From assembly GCA_026874595.1 (NCBI GenBank), contig CM049307.1, positions 3,495,579-3,559,578 of the forward strand: a stretch of DNA of 64,000 bases. The letters run 5' to 3'. Positions 12,803 through 24,465 of the stretch are shown piece after piece (position 1 is the first letter of the stretch; the number at the start of each line of letters is the position of its first letter). This DNA is from Sipunculus nudus. Its lineage: Eukaryota; Annelida; Sipuncula; Golfingiida; Sipunculidae. Under the pieces are notes generated by a model that was not told the DNA's origin, did not search any database, and saw only the letters and a list, made by a program, of their open reading frames with translations. The translations under genes and the position numbers were made by a program.

Positions 12803-13050
12803 ATCTGGGCAGCTCAGTTTATGATTGGAGTTAACATTCACAGCCTACATGGACTGGACAATTATTTTTACTGGACAACACCTATATAGATAGTAATTTC
12901 GGCGGCCGCACATTCTGATCAAGAATTTAATGTGTATCATAGCATACACTCGTCGTCTATTCCAGCAAGACCATATGTTTAAATGCTGTGTCTGAATACA
13001 TAGTTACAAAGAAGACAGGTTATTGAAACAATTGGTTGAGCTGCCCAGAT
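12803..13050. mobile_element. Candidate small MITE inside copy B
   Basis: A perfect 14-bp inverted repeat, ATCTGGGCAGCTCA at 12,803-12,816 and its complement at 13,037-13,050, brackets about 248 bp that copy A lacks. No coding capacity. Target duplication not resolved. Confidence 0.4.
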
Positions 13051-15040
13051 ATTTGATCATTGAGGAACTGGGCTTAATGCATCTCAGTCATGATAAATGA
13101 TATACAGGCAAATGAGACAATTCTAAAAATTATAACATAAAGTAGCATTTGTTTACACTTATCCTAAATAAAATTTAACTGTAATAACAAATTTGGCTTG
13201 TGACTTTGTTCAGATCTATGCACTGTGAGACCGTGGATACCTTTAGAGTACAAATTAAGTTAATGAGGACCTATGAAGATCAGCTGGGTGTTTAATTCGT
13301 TGAGAATAAACATGTCTCTATACATAAGAGGAATTTGTCCGACTGAGCTAACTTTAATTGTTTATGATTATGTGAGTGAATATGAATATGCTTAAATTGT
13401 ATTATGATGCCGAGACCGCCATTTTAGTGCAAGCCTAAAGTTCTATAGAAGCAAACACGATATATCTATCAAGAAAAGGGGGCTTTGTCTTAAGTTTACC
13501 TACATACTTTGTTGTTCAGAGGTGTTTGTCGATGTTGGATTCCTAAACTTAAGAACCTTTAGGGTGAATTTCAGAGAGTGTTTTGAGATACAGATAACAC
13601 ATATATTGGACATGGAATATAACTGGTCGATTTTGTTATTCAGACATATACTTTCAAGCTTTCATTTATTTATAGACATCTTGTTTGCAATTAAATCATT
13701 TCATAAAGATATTTTTACCTAATACGGGGAATAGAATGGCCTGTGAATATTGGCCTGGAACGTACTTTTCTTTGTCTTTAATTTAGTATATTATTTACAA
13801 TATTCTATCCAGACGAAACGGATCTAAAGTGATTTTTCCTTTCACTGATCCATAATATTTTTATGCTAAACTTTGGTATTTCGGTGAGCTAAAATATGTT
13901 TTAGGCGCTTAAACGAAATTAGTATGTACTTCACCTGGGGATCTCCTCCTTAAATCAACCCCCCAGAATGTACTCTATCCACCTACAAAGTTTGGTGCTT
14001 TTATCCGACCTGTAACGATATGGTCCAAATTTAAAGCTAAGCCACCTGACTAAAATCAAATATTGATTGTACACCACTTTGCAAATGTAACTACCCAAGT
14101 TGTGTTCCAGAATGTGCCAGTACAACTAATATATCGCATTGTAACCTTTAAGCATTTATAATATGATCAGCTTATTTGATAAAGCAGTCTGAAGGATTTT
14201 ATTTCTACGTAATATTTCGATTTGTAGTGCATTTTGAAACAGTTTATGCTTAAGTGGTAATTTGTTAACATATTATCAGGAATCTGCTCGCACTCTTGTA
14301 ACATGGCAGCTATGAGAGTTAATACAATAATTCTAATAAAAATTCATTGTGCTGGCCAAAAAGGTTTACATTTTGAATTGCAACGATTTACTTTATATTT
14401 GTTGCAATGAATAACAAGAACAAATAAAAAAAATTAATGTCAGGTTGATCTTGATTGGAAATATGGTTTATCGGTCATATTTACTTCAAACACCAGTAGC
14501 TACTAAGGCAACTATCCTTTATTATATACATTTAATACTTTCCAAAAAACTCAATCACAAACTCAACAATAGTAAACAAGAAAAATATTTCCACATTTTT
14601 TCGTTTATACACTTAATATCTTGATTAAACGTTTGCATGTAGCTTTCCTAGTCACGATTTTGAGAAAAGGTATGGTCACGTGACCATTCTACATTTTTAG
14701 GGCTACAAGGTGTATAATATATCAATGTAAATGGTAATGACAGAAAGAACACTTCTTTGGCTTTCTTTTGGTATGTAATTAACTATATTTCATTCAACCG
14801 TGGTGGGTGTAAGGTTATTTTTCCTTCCCTACCCCTCTTCATTTTCATGCGAAAAGAAGGTACTGTGATACACAAGGTGCAGATGGTTTTCAGGCTCTGA
14901 AACTCATCTCGCGGGTACTCTATGAGGGCACCCCCTCTGATATCATCCGTTTTGGTGTACTCTACCCATATACAAAATTTGGTGCTTTTATCCGGTCTGT
15001 AACGGTATGGACAAAATCTGACGCTAAGCCACCTGACTAT

Positions 15041-15066
15041 AAGGGGGAGCATAATAGAATGACTGC
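15041..15066. repeat. Single relict unit of the 51-bp minisatellite
   Basis: 'gggggagcataatagaatg' followed by 'actg' matches the minisatellite 'gggaagagcataacagaatg' plus 'actgg' and begins at the right terminus of the compound element, 4 kb from the array. Confidence 0.7.
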
Positions 15067-15179
15067 CTATACTAATGTTGACATAATTATATACACAGTG
15101 TGACGTAAGTTAGGAGTCACGTATATATATATATATTTTCTGGGCTCTGTGCCACCAAAGATCATACATTTTTTAATCT

Positions 15180-15480
15180 CAGGGCTTAACATTTTTTAAT
15201 ATATGGAGTGTGTTGATGTAAAGTTCTAGGACCTGTGAGGTGTGGGTTCAAGTCCTGATCTTACTGTTCTCTGATTGAGTACCTGAAAGACCCCTGGTTT
15301 ATGTCTTTACCACGAGGGGGTGCCCTCTTCACCTGGGAGTGAATAAGTACTGGTTAAGGACAATGGGTGAATGTAGAAAAAATAACTTCATAGCCTATAT
15401 TTTGGCATCTTGTGCTCACCGGGGGAGCTGTTACATACCACACAGGCCAGGAGGAACAATACAACGTTCTCTACCATCAA
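15180..15480 (+). mobile_element. SINE-like element with a B box
   Basis: 'ctaggacctgtgaggtgtg' followed by GGTTCAAGTCC (about 15,244) fits the second half of a tRNA-like promoter. The downstream body ('gagtgaataagtactggtta', then 'ttttggcatcttgtgctcac') has no coding frame. The A box is poorly preserved, so this may be truncated or old. The boundaries are approximate. Confidence 0.5.
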
Positions 15481-15496
15481 AGTAACAATAAAACAA

Positions 15497-17369
15497 GGGA
15501 CCTATGGGTCACTGTGCTCAGCTGACGTTAACCTTGAAGGTAAAAATCTAAAATAATATCTAATGGAGATAAAGTGTAAGAGGAAGAGGTAATAAAGGCC
15601 ATGGTTAGTTTATATGATTGGTTTGTATTGATGAGCAAGAAATTGTTGCAAAAAATATTTTGTGACCTGACCATGTGTTTCCTAATGTTGAAACTAAAGC
15701 ATGTGAGCAGTTTGTGAACAAATGATCTGTACTATTACCATGATCATTAGTTGGTTTTTCGATTAACTGTTGACATTTCAGTAGTTTACACATTTGTTCA
15801 ATTGCATCTATTTTTTTGTATAATATATATTATTAAATATATATGTATTTTTTTATGAAATGTATACAGTTGAAATATAGCTAATTAACAACATAAAACT
15901 GGGCAAACAAAGCCTGATCTCAAATTCTGCTGAGGCAGGAAAATAATGAACAAATGTTTGTATTAAATCCTGATTTTTTTATCACATCAATTATTTTCTA
16001 ATTTAAGTTTATATTTCTATACATTTTCAATATAACATATATATCTGAATATAAAAGTTGATTCATAATTCTCAATTGCATCATCATAAATCTCAATCTT
16101 GTCAGATAACACCACATCATGCATACAAATGTTTATTTATTTTTTACCACAAAAATATATCTTTTAAATCTGCAAAACAATAAATATCTAAAAATAATAC
16201 TTGATTTAGATTTCACAATTTTTAATTGTGTCTTTATTTATCCATAATGTGCTTCATATTTTATAACAATTTAAGCATACTGATGGGTTCATTTATATTT
16301 GTTAAAATCATTTAAAAGAAAATTGATTTCTTTAAAAATGCTACATTACACAACATTGCATCTTCTGGATTACACCTTGAATTATTTTTTCAAGGAAAGT
16401 TTTTGCATATCGGAGTGGAAACAGCATAACAATTAAGGAGATACAGTGAAAACAATAACAATTACCGCATAACACTTGGTGGGTTGGGTTTGCCGGGGGG
16501 GGGGGGGGGGTTATTGGGGTGGTGATATGAGAATAACTGTACACCTGTCACAGCAGGGGATCTCCCCCAGTAACTGTAACAAATCAGAAACCCTGGCATA
16601 GCTGACTTCCAGTGACCTGAAGTGGGACCCTGCATCTGTAATCAAAGCAAGCGACTACAGAAAAAAAAATCAATAACTAACTTAATTTTCAAGCTTTTAT
16701 TTTCAAATTTCATATTTAGACAAACTAAATATTTATGTTTACATGCTGTGAAAATTAAATCAATGGTGCTTACAGGAAAAAAACGTGCCTTGGTCAAAGT
16801 TGGGCAAAATTTAATGTACTGATTTTTTTTATGCTAATAACTTAAAAAATTTACAAAATTCAGATCTAATTTTGGGTAAACAATTGAATCTTAATTAAAC
16901 ATAGTTATATACTTGAGAAAATAGACTTTAGTTTCAAAATTTTTTATGTTAAGTGAGTTATTATTATTCCTGATTTCTTACAAAGTCCATTATGTTTGGG
17001 CCCATAACTTCAAGAATTTATACTTTACAGACTTAATTTCTGGCATGTACATAGGAACTATATAGAGGAATATTTATGGTTAATATGAGGAAAAACAGAT
17101 GAGTGGTTTTGATATTAGGCAGTCCTGAAGTGTGAAAATAGGATTTTAATAAAAAATTGAGGTTTTTCCTTAATTTCTCAAAGGAACGAAGTCGCAAAGA
17201 CCCAGTTTTCGGCATGGTAGGAGATCTTGGGGGCATCTAACATTATGCTGAATTTTGGATTCCTAGGTCTCACGGTTTCAAAACGTGCCACATCTACGGA
17301 CGGACAGACGGACGGACGACGGACAATGGCCCACGACTATAGCTCAGATGACTTATAGTCAGCTGAGCT
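15497..17369 (+). mobile_element. Hairpin-ended repeat, copy 3
   Basis: The left end GGGACCTATGGGTCAC then GCTCAGCTGACG (15,497) matches the start of copy 1. The right end has a (ACGG)n run (about 17,298-17,322) and the AGCTCAGATGACT-TAT-AGTCAGCTGAGCT hairpin (17,341-17,369). It holds one internal unit (about 16,744-17,265) clearly homologous to the two in copy 1. The middle (about 15,560-16,740) is AT-rich without a visible gene and contains a run of 16 G at 16,495-16,510. Confidence 0.5.
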
Positions 17370-17492
17370 AAAAACTGTATTAATTACACCCCATAAGAAA
17401 ATTAAAATATAACAATAAACTCTGGTCTCCAAAAGACTGTAGACAAAATGACATAAATAATAAAACAACATGTAAAAGGTGAACATCCCTAC

Positions 17493-17540
17493 CTGTAACA
17501 TTGGCTGGTACTGTCCTATTTATCTTTGGATGGGCAGCAG
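17493..17540 (-). CDS. Candidate short exon, possible start of an Ig-like domain
   Basis: On the minus strand the acceptor TCATCTTCAG and donor CAG|GTAGGG bound 48 bp that are open in phase 1-1, the same phase class as the DB-module exon at 5,199-5,315. The peptide AAHPKINRTVPANVTG resembles the linker and first strand of an Ig-like domain (P-x-I...P-x-N-V-T-x-G). It could be an upstream exon of the same gene, across a 12-kb intron. The exon is very short and the resemblance is weak. Confidence 0.28.
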
Positions 17541-17660
17541 CTGAAGATGAAAAATTAGAATTTATATACCGACTCTCTACTTCATTTAATGTAATATATT
17601 TATTTGATTTCATTAGAATTATTCTAAAACCTAAAAAGAACCTGAAGAATAAATAAAACA

Positions 17661-19789
17661 AGATGACCAGAGGTCACGCGCTTGTCGGAAATGGAAATGA
17701 TAGAGACAGATAGACAGAGAGTGCATGTAGAAACAGTCATATGAATGAGCAACATTGTGGGGGCAGCAGAAACGGATAATATGTTTATTTATGCATGCTG
17801 ACCTTTAACAGCTGCATATCTTTCTAGTGTAAAAGGGACCAAGTTCAAAATTTTTTCATGAAATCCCGTTAATCTCGTTTGACAAGAAGCAGTGACACGT
17901 TTTCAGGTTTGTCATGTCAAGCTGGCCAAATGATATGAAATGCCGAAAACTAGACCTGTCTAGCTATAAAAGCCGCTGAGTTATAAGCATTTGCATGAAA
18001 TCTCGTGTTTTCTCGTTTGACGGGAAATGGTGCGAGCTTGTGCCTGACTTGGAGTTCTGTCATGTCAAGCGGGTCATGTGGAACTAAATGCCGAAAACTA
18101 GACCTGTCTAGCTGCAGTTCCGTGAAATCTCGTGTTTTCTCGTTTGACGGGATACGGTGCGAGATTTTGCCTGACATGAATGTCTGTCGTGTCAAGCTGG
18201 TCTAGTGGAACAAAATGCCGAAAACCAGACGTGTCTATCTGTAACACTCGCCGAGTTATAACCAATGCCGTGAAATCTCATGTTTTCTCGTTTGACGAGA
18301 TACGGTGCGACATTCGGCCTGACTTTCAGTTCTGTCATGTCCTTCAGGACATGTGAAACAAAATGCCGAAAACTAGACCTGTCCAGCTGTAAAACTTGCC
18401 GAGTTATAAGCATTTCCGTGAAATCTCGTGTTTTCTCGTTTGACGAGATAGGGTGCTAGATTGGGCCTGACTTGTACATCTATCGTGTCAAGCTGGTCAT
18501 GTGGAAGGAAATGCCGGAAACCAGACGTGTCTAGCTGTAAAACTGGCCGAGTTATAAGCATTTCCGTGAAATTTCGTGTTTTCTCGTTTGACGAGATATG
18601 GCGCTAGATTTTGCCAGACTTGCATATCTGTCGTGTCAAGCTGGTCTAGTGGAACTAAATGCCGAAAACCAGACGTGTCTAGCTGTAAAACTGGCCCAGT
18701 TATAAGCATTTCCGTGAAATCCCGTGTTTTCTCGTTTGACGAGATACGGTGCGAGATTTGGCCTGTCTTGCAGCTCTGTCGTGTCAAGCTTGTTTGGTGG
18801 AACAAATGCCGAAAACCAGACCTGTCTAGCTGTAAAAGTCGCCGAGTTATAAGCATTTCCGCGAAGTCTCATTTTTTCTCGTTTGACGAGATATGGCGCG
18901 AGATTTGGCGTGACTTTCAGTTCTGTCGTGTCAAGCTGGTCATGTGGAACAAAATGCCGAAAACTAGATCTGCCTAGCTTAAAAACTGACAAAGTTACAA
19001 AAAATGGTCGTGTTATTTCCAATTTCCATGATTTTTGCCCAAAAAATGTAACCATGGTAACGGCACTTGCATATCTGTCGTGTCAAGCTGGTCTAGTGGA
19101 ACTAAATGCTGAAAACCAGACGTGTCTAGCTGTAAAACTGGCCCAGTTATAAGCATTTCCGTGAAATCCCGTGTTTTCTCGTTTGACGAGATACGGTGCG
19201 AGATTTGGCCTGTCTTGCAGCTCTGTCGTGTCAAGCTTGATTGGTGGAACGAAATGCCGAAAACCAGACCTGTCCAGGTGTAAAAGTCGCTGAGTTATGA
19301 GCATTTCCGCAAAGTCTCGTTTTTTCTCGTTTGACGAGATATGGCGCGAGATTTGGCGTGACTTTCAGTTCTGTCGTGTCAAGCTGGTCATGTGGAACAA
19401 AATGCCGAAAACTAGATCTGCCTAGCTTAAAAACTGACAAAGTTACAAAAAATGGTCTTGTTATTTCAAATTTCCATGATTTTTGCCCAAAAAATGTAAC
19501 CATGGTAACGGCCAATTTAAGTAAGCTACATGTCAAAAGAAAGGCCAGGTGATGACGAAAAAAATGAGCTATTGCAGAAGTGGATACGCCTATTTATGGC
19601 GAAGTTATAGTGCAAAAACCGTTAACCATACTTGTCGTGACCTTGACCCTTGACCTTGGAGCAATGTTGACCAAAAACAATAGGGCACCTAGAAATCGGT
19701 TTGTCAATCAAGCCTGTAAGTTTCAAGTTGATTGATGCAAAAATGTGACCTGGAGAGTCGTGACAAACAAACAAACAAACAAACAAACT
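17661..19789 (+). mobile_element. Modular element A (148-bp core type)
   Basis: The left end AGATGACCAGAGGTCACGCG is followed by CTTGTCGGAA, then a lead-in (17,680-17,890) shared with the elements starting at 22,909, 26,788, 28,726 and 60,675. The core is about a dozen monomers near 148 bp, each with TCTCGT-TTG-ACGAGA and 'ctagacctgtctagctgtaa'. The tail has GTAACCATGGTAAC (19,049 and about 19,497), a GACCTTGACCCTTGACC stretch and (ACAA)n at 19,762-19,788. It abuts element B with no spacer. Open frames in either strand are short and follow the monomer period. Confidence 0.75.
17890..19540 (+). repeat. Tandem monomers of about 148 bp with a 6-bp hairpin
   Basis: The hairpin word 'ctcgtttgacg' recurs near 18,012, 18,139, 18,287, 18,435, 18,582, 18,731 and 18,878. 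Each monomer also has a CTAGAC-CT-GTCTAG palindrome and 'gccgagttataagcatttcc'. Similar monomer runs lie at about 22,960-24,200, 27,000-28,310, 28,930-30,020, 32,100-33,150, 48,500-48,870, 55,870-56,230 and 60,860-61,960. Confidence 0.85.
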
Positions 19790-20795
19790 AGACGACCATA
19801 GGTCGAACGCTTGCCGGAATTCGGAAGTGAAACACAGACGGACAGACAGAACATATTGTCGGTTTTCTAATAATGGAATGACTCTCAGAGACATTGCTGA
19901 GAATATGTGGCCCGTAGAATGACATATGAAACAAAAGAACAGGCAAGCAGACAAAGCTGACAACAAAAGACGAACAGACAGACATACTGACTTTGTGAGA
20001 CAAGATTGACACCAGATGACATAAGCTAGTTATTGAGAAGATACAAAGGAAGAATATGAGTTATAATTTATGTAATTTAGATTTATAGTTTACGAGGTAT
20101 GGCGAATTAATGATATACTTGGGAGGCTCGACTGTAGCGCCCTCTAGCAGACATATTCCGAAGACGACAAATGCGTTTCGTATTATTAGTGTATGACATG
20201 AGATGTCTCAGTTTCAAAAGGATTCCGTCAAAGCTGTGGCCTGTAGAATGCTCTATGTAAGGCGTAAGAACCAGCAAGCAGGCGACTTTGAGGATAACGG
20301 ACAAACAGATGGACACACTGACAAGTGACAGAAGATAGAAACCAGATGCCTTAATCAGGTTATGGAGAAGACTTAAAGGAAGAAAATAAGCTATAGCTTA
20401 TGTAACTGAGGCTTTGGGTGTAGAGTTATGGCCAATACAATGGTATGTGTGTGAGAGTCATGTGCAGCGCCCACTAGTAGCCATATCCGGAAAATGAAAA
20501 ATCTATTTCTAGATATTAGTGTAAGACATAAGATGTAATAGTTTCAAAAGGATTCCGTAAAAACTGTGGCCTACAGAATGCTATATGTGAGACGCAAGAG
20601 CCAACAAGCAGGCGAATTTGAGGACAACTGACAAACAGACGAAAACACTGACAAAGTGACTCAAAATTGAGTCCAGATGACTTTTCCAGGTTATGGAGAA
20701 GACTCAAAGGAAGAAAAAAGCTACAGTTTATGTAACTGAGGTTTATAGTTTTGGAGATATTGCCAAAGCATGATATGTTGGGAGAGGTTCGAGTT

Positions 20796-20814
20796 CAGCG
20801 CCCCCTAGCGGCCA
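20796..20814 (-). promoter_or_regulatory. CTCF-like motif, type 1 (CCCCCTAGCGG)
   Basis: CAGCGCCCCCTAGCGGCCA is the reverse complement of a sequence matching the 19-position vertebrate CTCF consensus (as I recall it, TGGCCACCAGGGGGCGCTA) at 16 positions; the three differences fall at degenerate positions. The same type is at about 21,918, 33,828, 34,928, 36,861, 47,460, 54,832, 55,160, 59,752 and 60,080. Binding is not shown. Confidence 0.5.
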
Positions 20815-21433
20815 TATCCGGAAAATGAAAAATTGGTTTCGAGATATTAGTGTAAGACTTAAGATGTAATAGTTTCAAAAGTATTCTTTTAAAACTGTGG
20901 CCTGTAGAATGCTATATGTGAGACGCAAGAGCAAGCAGGCGAATTTGAGGACAACTGACAAACAGACGGACACAATGACAAAGTGACACAACATTGAGAT
21001 CAGATGACATTATCAGTTTATGGAGAAGACTCAGAGGGAAAAAATAAGCTATAGTTTATGTAATTGAGGCTTTGGGTTTTAGAGATATGGCCAATGTAAT
21101 GATATCTGTGTGAGGGTCGTGTGCAGCGCCCCCTAGCAGCCATATTCAAAAAATGAAAAAACAATTTCGAGATACTAGTGTAGGACTTATGATATGTCAG
21201 TTTCAAAAAGATTCCTGCAATAATGTGGCCGTTGGCGCAAGATGAATGAAATCTCGAAATATCTCTATTCACGAGATATTTTACGAGATACTGCAAGACT
21301 TGTAATAAAATCTTGTAGTACTAGTTGAGAGCTACCTGATGCAAAAAACTAGATCACTCGAGCTTTAAAACTGACAAAGTTAGAAAAATAAGATCCCTTA
21401 TTTTCGAATATCATGACTTTTCCCCAAAAAATT

Positions 21434-21447
21434 GTAACCATGGTTAC
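21434..21447. promoter_or_regulatory. X-box-like perfect palindrome
   Basis: GTAACCATGGTTAC is a perfect 14-bp palindrome resembling the RFX X-box (GTTRCCATGGYAAC). The commoner variant in this window is GTAACCATGGTAAC, for example at 30,138-30,151. About 37 copies occur in the modular elements at a fixed position before the receptor half-site block. Confidence 0.4.
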
Positions 21448-21587
21448 GGCAAATTTGAGTCAGCTACACACCAGATGACAGGACTTGGAATGACGATTAA
21501 AATGAGCTATTGTTGAAGTAGATACGACTAAAAGTCACAAAGATATGAAGAAAAAAACGTTTTGAGAAGTTTTGACGACCTTGACCT

Positions 21588-21600
21588 TGACCTTTGACCT
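21588..21600 (-). promoter_or_regulatory. Perfect DR1 nuclear-receptor-type site
   Basis: TGACCTTTGACCT is the reverse complement of AGGTCAAAGGTCA, the direct repeat with 1-bp spacing bound by HNF4- and RXR-type receptors. It is preceded by TGACCTTGACC, overlapping SF-1/ERR-type half sites (TCAAGGTCA). Identical sites: 22,704-22,716, 22,711-22,723, 35,720-35,732, 37,655-37,667, 48,253-48,265 and 55,624-55,636. Confidence 0.4.
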
Positions 21601-22875
21601 ACTTTAACCAAAAACAATAGGGCACCTAGAAATTATGTTTTCCAACATCCCTGTAAGTTTCAAGGTTATTGTGGCAAAATTGTGGCCAGGAGAGTGGTGA
21701 CAAACAAACAAACAAACAAGAACCAGCAAGTAGGCGAATTTGAGGACAACTGACAAACAGACGGACACACTGACAAAGTGACTCAAGACTGAGTCCAGAT
21801 GACTACTCCAGATTATGGAGACGACTCAAAGGAAGAAAAAAGCTACAGTCTATGTAACTGAGGTTTATAGTTTTGGAGATATTGCCAAAGCATGATATGT
21901 TGGGAGAGGTTCGAGTTCAGCGCCCCCTAGCGGCCATATCCGGAAAATGAAAAATTGGTTTCGAGATATTAGTGTAAGACTTAAGATGTAATAGTTTCAA
22001 AAGGATTCTTTCAAAACTGTAGCCTGTAGAATGCTATATGTGAGACGCAAGAGCAAGCAGTCGAATTTCAGGACAACTGACAAACAGACGGACACAATGA
22101 CAAAGTGACACAACATTGAGACCAGATGAGATTATCAGTTTATGGAGAAGACTCAGAGGGAAATAATAAGCTATAGTTTATGTAATTGAGGCTTTGGGTT
22201 TTAGAGATATGGCCAATGTAATGATATGTGTGTGAGGTTCGTGTGCAGCGCCCCCTAGCAGCCATATTCAAAAAATGAAAAAACCATTTCGAGATACTAG
22301 TGTAGGACTTATGATATGTCAGTTTCAAAAAGATTCCTGCAATAATGTGGCCTTCGGCGCAAGATGAATGAAATCTCGAAATATCTCTATTCACGAGATA
22401 TTTTTCGAGATACTGCAAGACTTTTTATAAAATCTTGTAGTACTAGTTGAATGCTACCTGATGCAAAAAACTAGATCACTCTAGCTTTAAAACTGACAAA
22501 GTTACAAAAATTAGACCCCTTATTTTCGAATATCATGACTTTTCCCCAAAAATTTGTTACCATGGTTACTTCAAATTTGAGTCAGCTACACATCAGATGA
22601 CAGGCCAGGTGATGACGAAAAAAATGAGCTATTGCAGAAGTGGATAAGCCTATTTATGGCGAAGTTATAGTGCAAAAACCGTTAACCATACCTGTCGTGA
22701 CCTTGACCTTTGACCTTTGACCTATTTTAACCAAAAACAATAGGGCACCTAGACATTATGTTTTTCATCATCCCTGTAAGTTTCAAGGTGATTGTGGCAA
22801 AATTGTGGCCAGGAGAGTGGTGACAAACAAACAAACAAACAAACAGACAAACAGACATACGCAACTGAGTAATAT

Positions 22876-22904
22876 GCTTGCCGAAATCTTTGATTCCGGC
22901 AAGC
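22876..22904 (+). other. 3' terminal hairpin, TTT-loop type
   Basis: GCTTGCCG and CGGCAAGC pair, with an inner AATC/GATT stem and a TTT loop. Other hairpins of this type are at 45,056, 45,139, 48,422, 53,800, 55,793, 63,223 and 63,294. The GAA-loop type (AAATC-GAA-GATTT inner stem) is at 26,754, 28,692, 31,197, 43,694, 44,976, 45,210, 50,058, 50,130, 57,425, 57,497, 63,151, 63,369 and 63,445. Confidence 0.85.
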
Positions 22905-24465
22905 AACAAGATGACCAGAGGTCACGCGCTTGCCGGAAATGGAAATGATACAGACAGATAGACAGAGAGTGCATGTAGAAACAGTCATATGAATGAGCAA
23001 CATTGTGGGGGCAGCAGAAACGGATAATATGTTTATTTATGCATGCTGACCTTTAACAGCTGCATATCTTTCTAGTGTAAAAGGGACCAAGTTCAAAATT
23101 TTTTCATGAAATCCCGTTAATCTCGTTTGACAAGAAGCAGTGAGACGTTTTCAGGTTTGTCATGTCAAGCTGGCCAAATGATATGAAATGCCGAAAACTA
23201 GACCTGTCTAGCTATAAAAGCCGCCGAGTTATAAGCATTTGCATGAAATCTCGTGTTTTCTCGTTTGACGGGAAATTGTGCGAGCTTTGGCGAGATTTCC
23301 AGTTTTGTCATGTCAGGTTTGTCAAATATTACCAAATGCTGGAAACTAGACCTGTCTAGCTGCAAAAGTCGCCGTGTTATCAGCATTTATGTGAAATCAT
23401 GTTTTTTTCACGCTTGACGAGATATAGTACGAGATTTGGCAAGACGAGCAGTTTTATTATGTCAAGAGGGCCAAACGTTACAAAATGGCGAAAACTAGAT
23501 CCGACTAGCTGTAAAAGTCGCCGAGTTATAAGCATTTCCGTGTACTCTCGTGTTTTCTCGTTTGACGAGATATGGTGCAGGATTTGGCCAGTCTTGTAGA
23601 TTTGTCATATCAAACTCTCTAAATGCTATGAAATGGTGAAAACTACATCTGTCTAGCTGTAAAAGTTGCCGAGTTATTAGCATTTCTGTGAAATCTCCTT
23701 TTTTATCGTTTGACGAGATATGGTGCGAGATTTGGCCAGTCTTGCAGGTTTGTCATGTCAAGCCGTCCAAATGTTAATGAATGCCAAAAACTAGACCTGT
23801 CTAGCCGTGAAAGTCGCCGACTTATATGGATTTCTGTGAATTCTCGTTTTTCCACATTTGACCAGATATAGTGCGAAATTTCGCCAAGTATCGCAGTTTT
23901 ACTATGTCAAGTTGGCCAAATGTTACCAAATGCCAAAAACTAGACCTGAGTAGCTGTAAAAGTCGCCTAGTTATAAGCATTTCCATGATATCTCGTTTTT
24001 TTCTCGCTTGACGAGATATGGTGCGAGATTTGGCCTGATTTCTTTTCTGGCGTGTCAAGCTGGTCATATGTTATGAAATGCCGAAAACTAGACCTGTGTA
24101 GCTGTAAAAGTCGCTGAGTTATAAGCATTTCCGTGAAATCTCGTTTTTTCTCGTTTGACGATAAACCGAGCGAAATTTGAGGAGACTTGCAATTGAATGA
24201 CTTAGAACCAAGGGGAAGCAGCCTTATGCAAAAAACTAGACCCTTGAAACATAAATATTAACCGAGATAGAAGCCAAAAACTGCATATTATCAGATCGTC
24301 AAGTTTAACCCACAAATTTGGTAACCATGGTAATGACAGCACAAAGCTACATGTGCGGAGGAATAAGCCAATGTTCCTAGTTTAAGATACAACGATAAAA
24401 ATTGTGCCATGTTTAAAATTATTTTAGATATTGCAGAAAAATGATATCTTACAGTGTTTCAGGTA

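Larger units (their letters stand above)
10956..13470 (+). repeat. Two diverged direct copies of the element half (about 1.25 kb each)
   Basis: Copy A spans 10,956-12,245 and copy B 12,246-about 13,470. Shared landmarks: 'tagtcag..aacttaacag' at both starts, 'caggtc' with 'ggtcaaaaggtcacgtcatcc' near 11,290 and 12,535, 'atttgtttacacttacc' at 11,649 with its variant at 13,145, and 'gaccgc' with 'aagttyt.tag' at about 12,191 and 13,411. Copy B is longer because it carries a (TA)n run and a short insertion. Confidence 0.65.
10955..15040. mobile_element. Compound element with inverted termini, inserted in the minisatellite
   Basis: The left end ATAGTCAGGTGGCTTA (10,955-10,970) is the exact reverse complement of TAAGCCACCTGACTAT (15,025-15,040). 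Similarity extends about 100 bp inward on each side ('cggata..a..caccaaa..tt'). Internal copies of the terminus occur in direct orientation at 12,246 and in inverted orientation ending at 14,052, so the structure is composite. No transposase frame is visible. Minisatellite sequence lies on both sides. The target-site duplication cannot be fixed; an AT-only site is likely. Possibly a non-autonomous DNA transposon or fold-back element. Confidence 0.65.
19790..22908 (+). mobile_element. Modular element B (330-bp core type, with fused second tail)
   Basis: Starts AGACGACCATAGGTCGAACG. The core is about four units near 330 bp, each with 'gttatggagaagactcaaagg', a CTCF-like site and 'gtttcaaaaggattc'. 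After a first (ACAA)n at about 21,702-21,718 the sequence resumes inside another 330-bp core ('gaaccagcaagtaggcg'), so two elements are fused. The second tail ends with (ACAA)n and a hairpin at 22,876-22,904. Confidence 0.75.

Noticed and set aside
13522-13722. 66-codon plus-strand frame in the compound element
   Set aside because: Short, AT-driven, no domain, and not preserved in the homologous first half.
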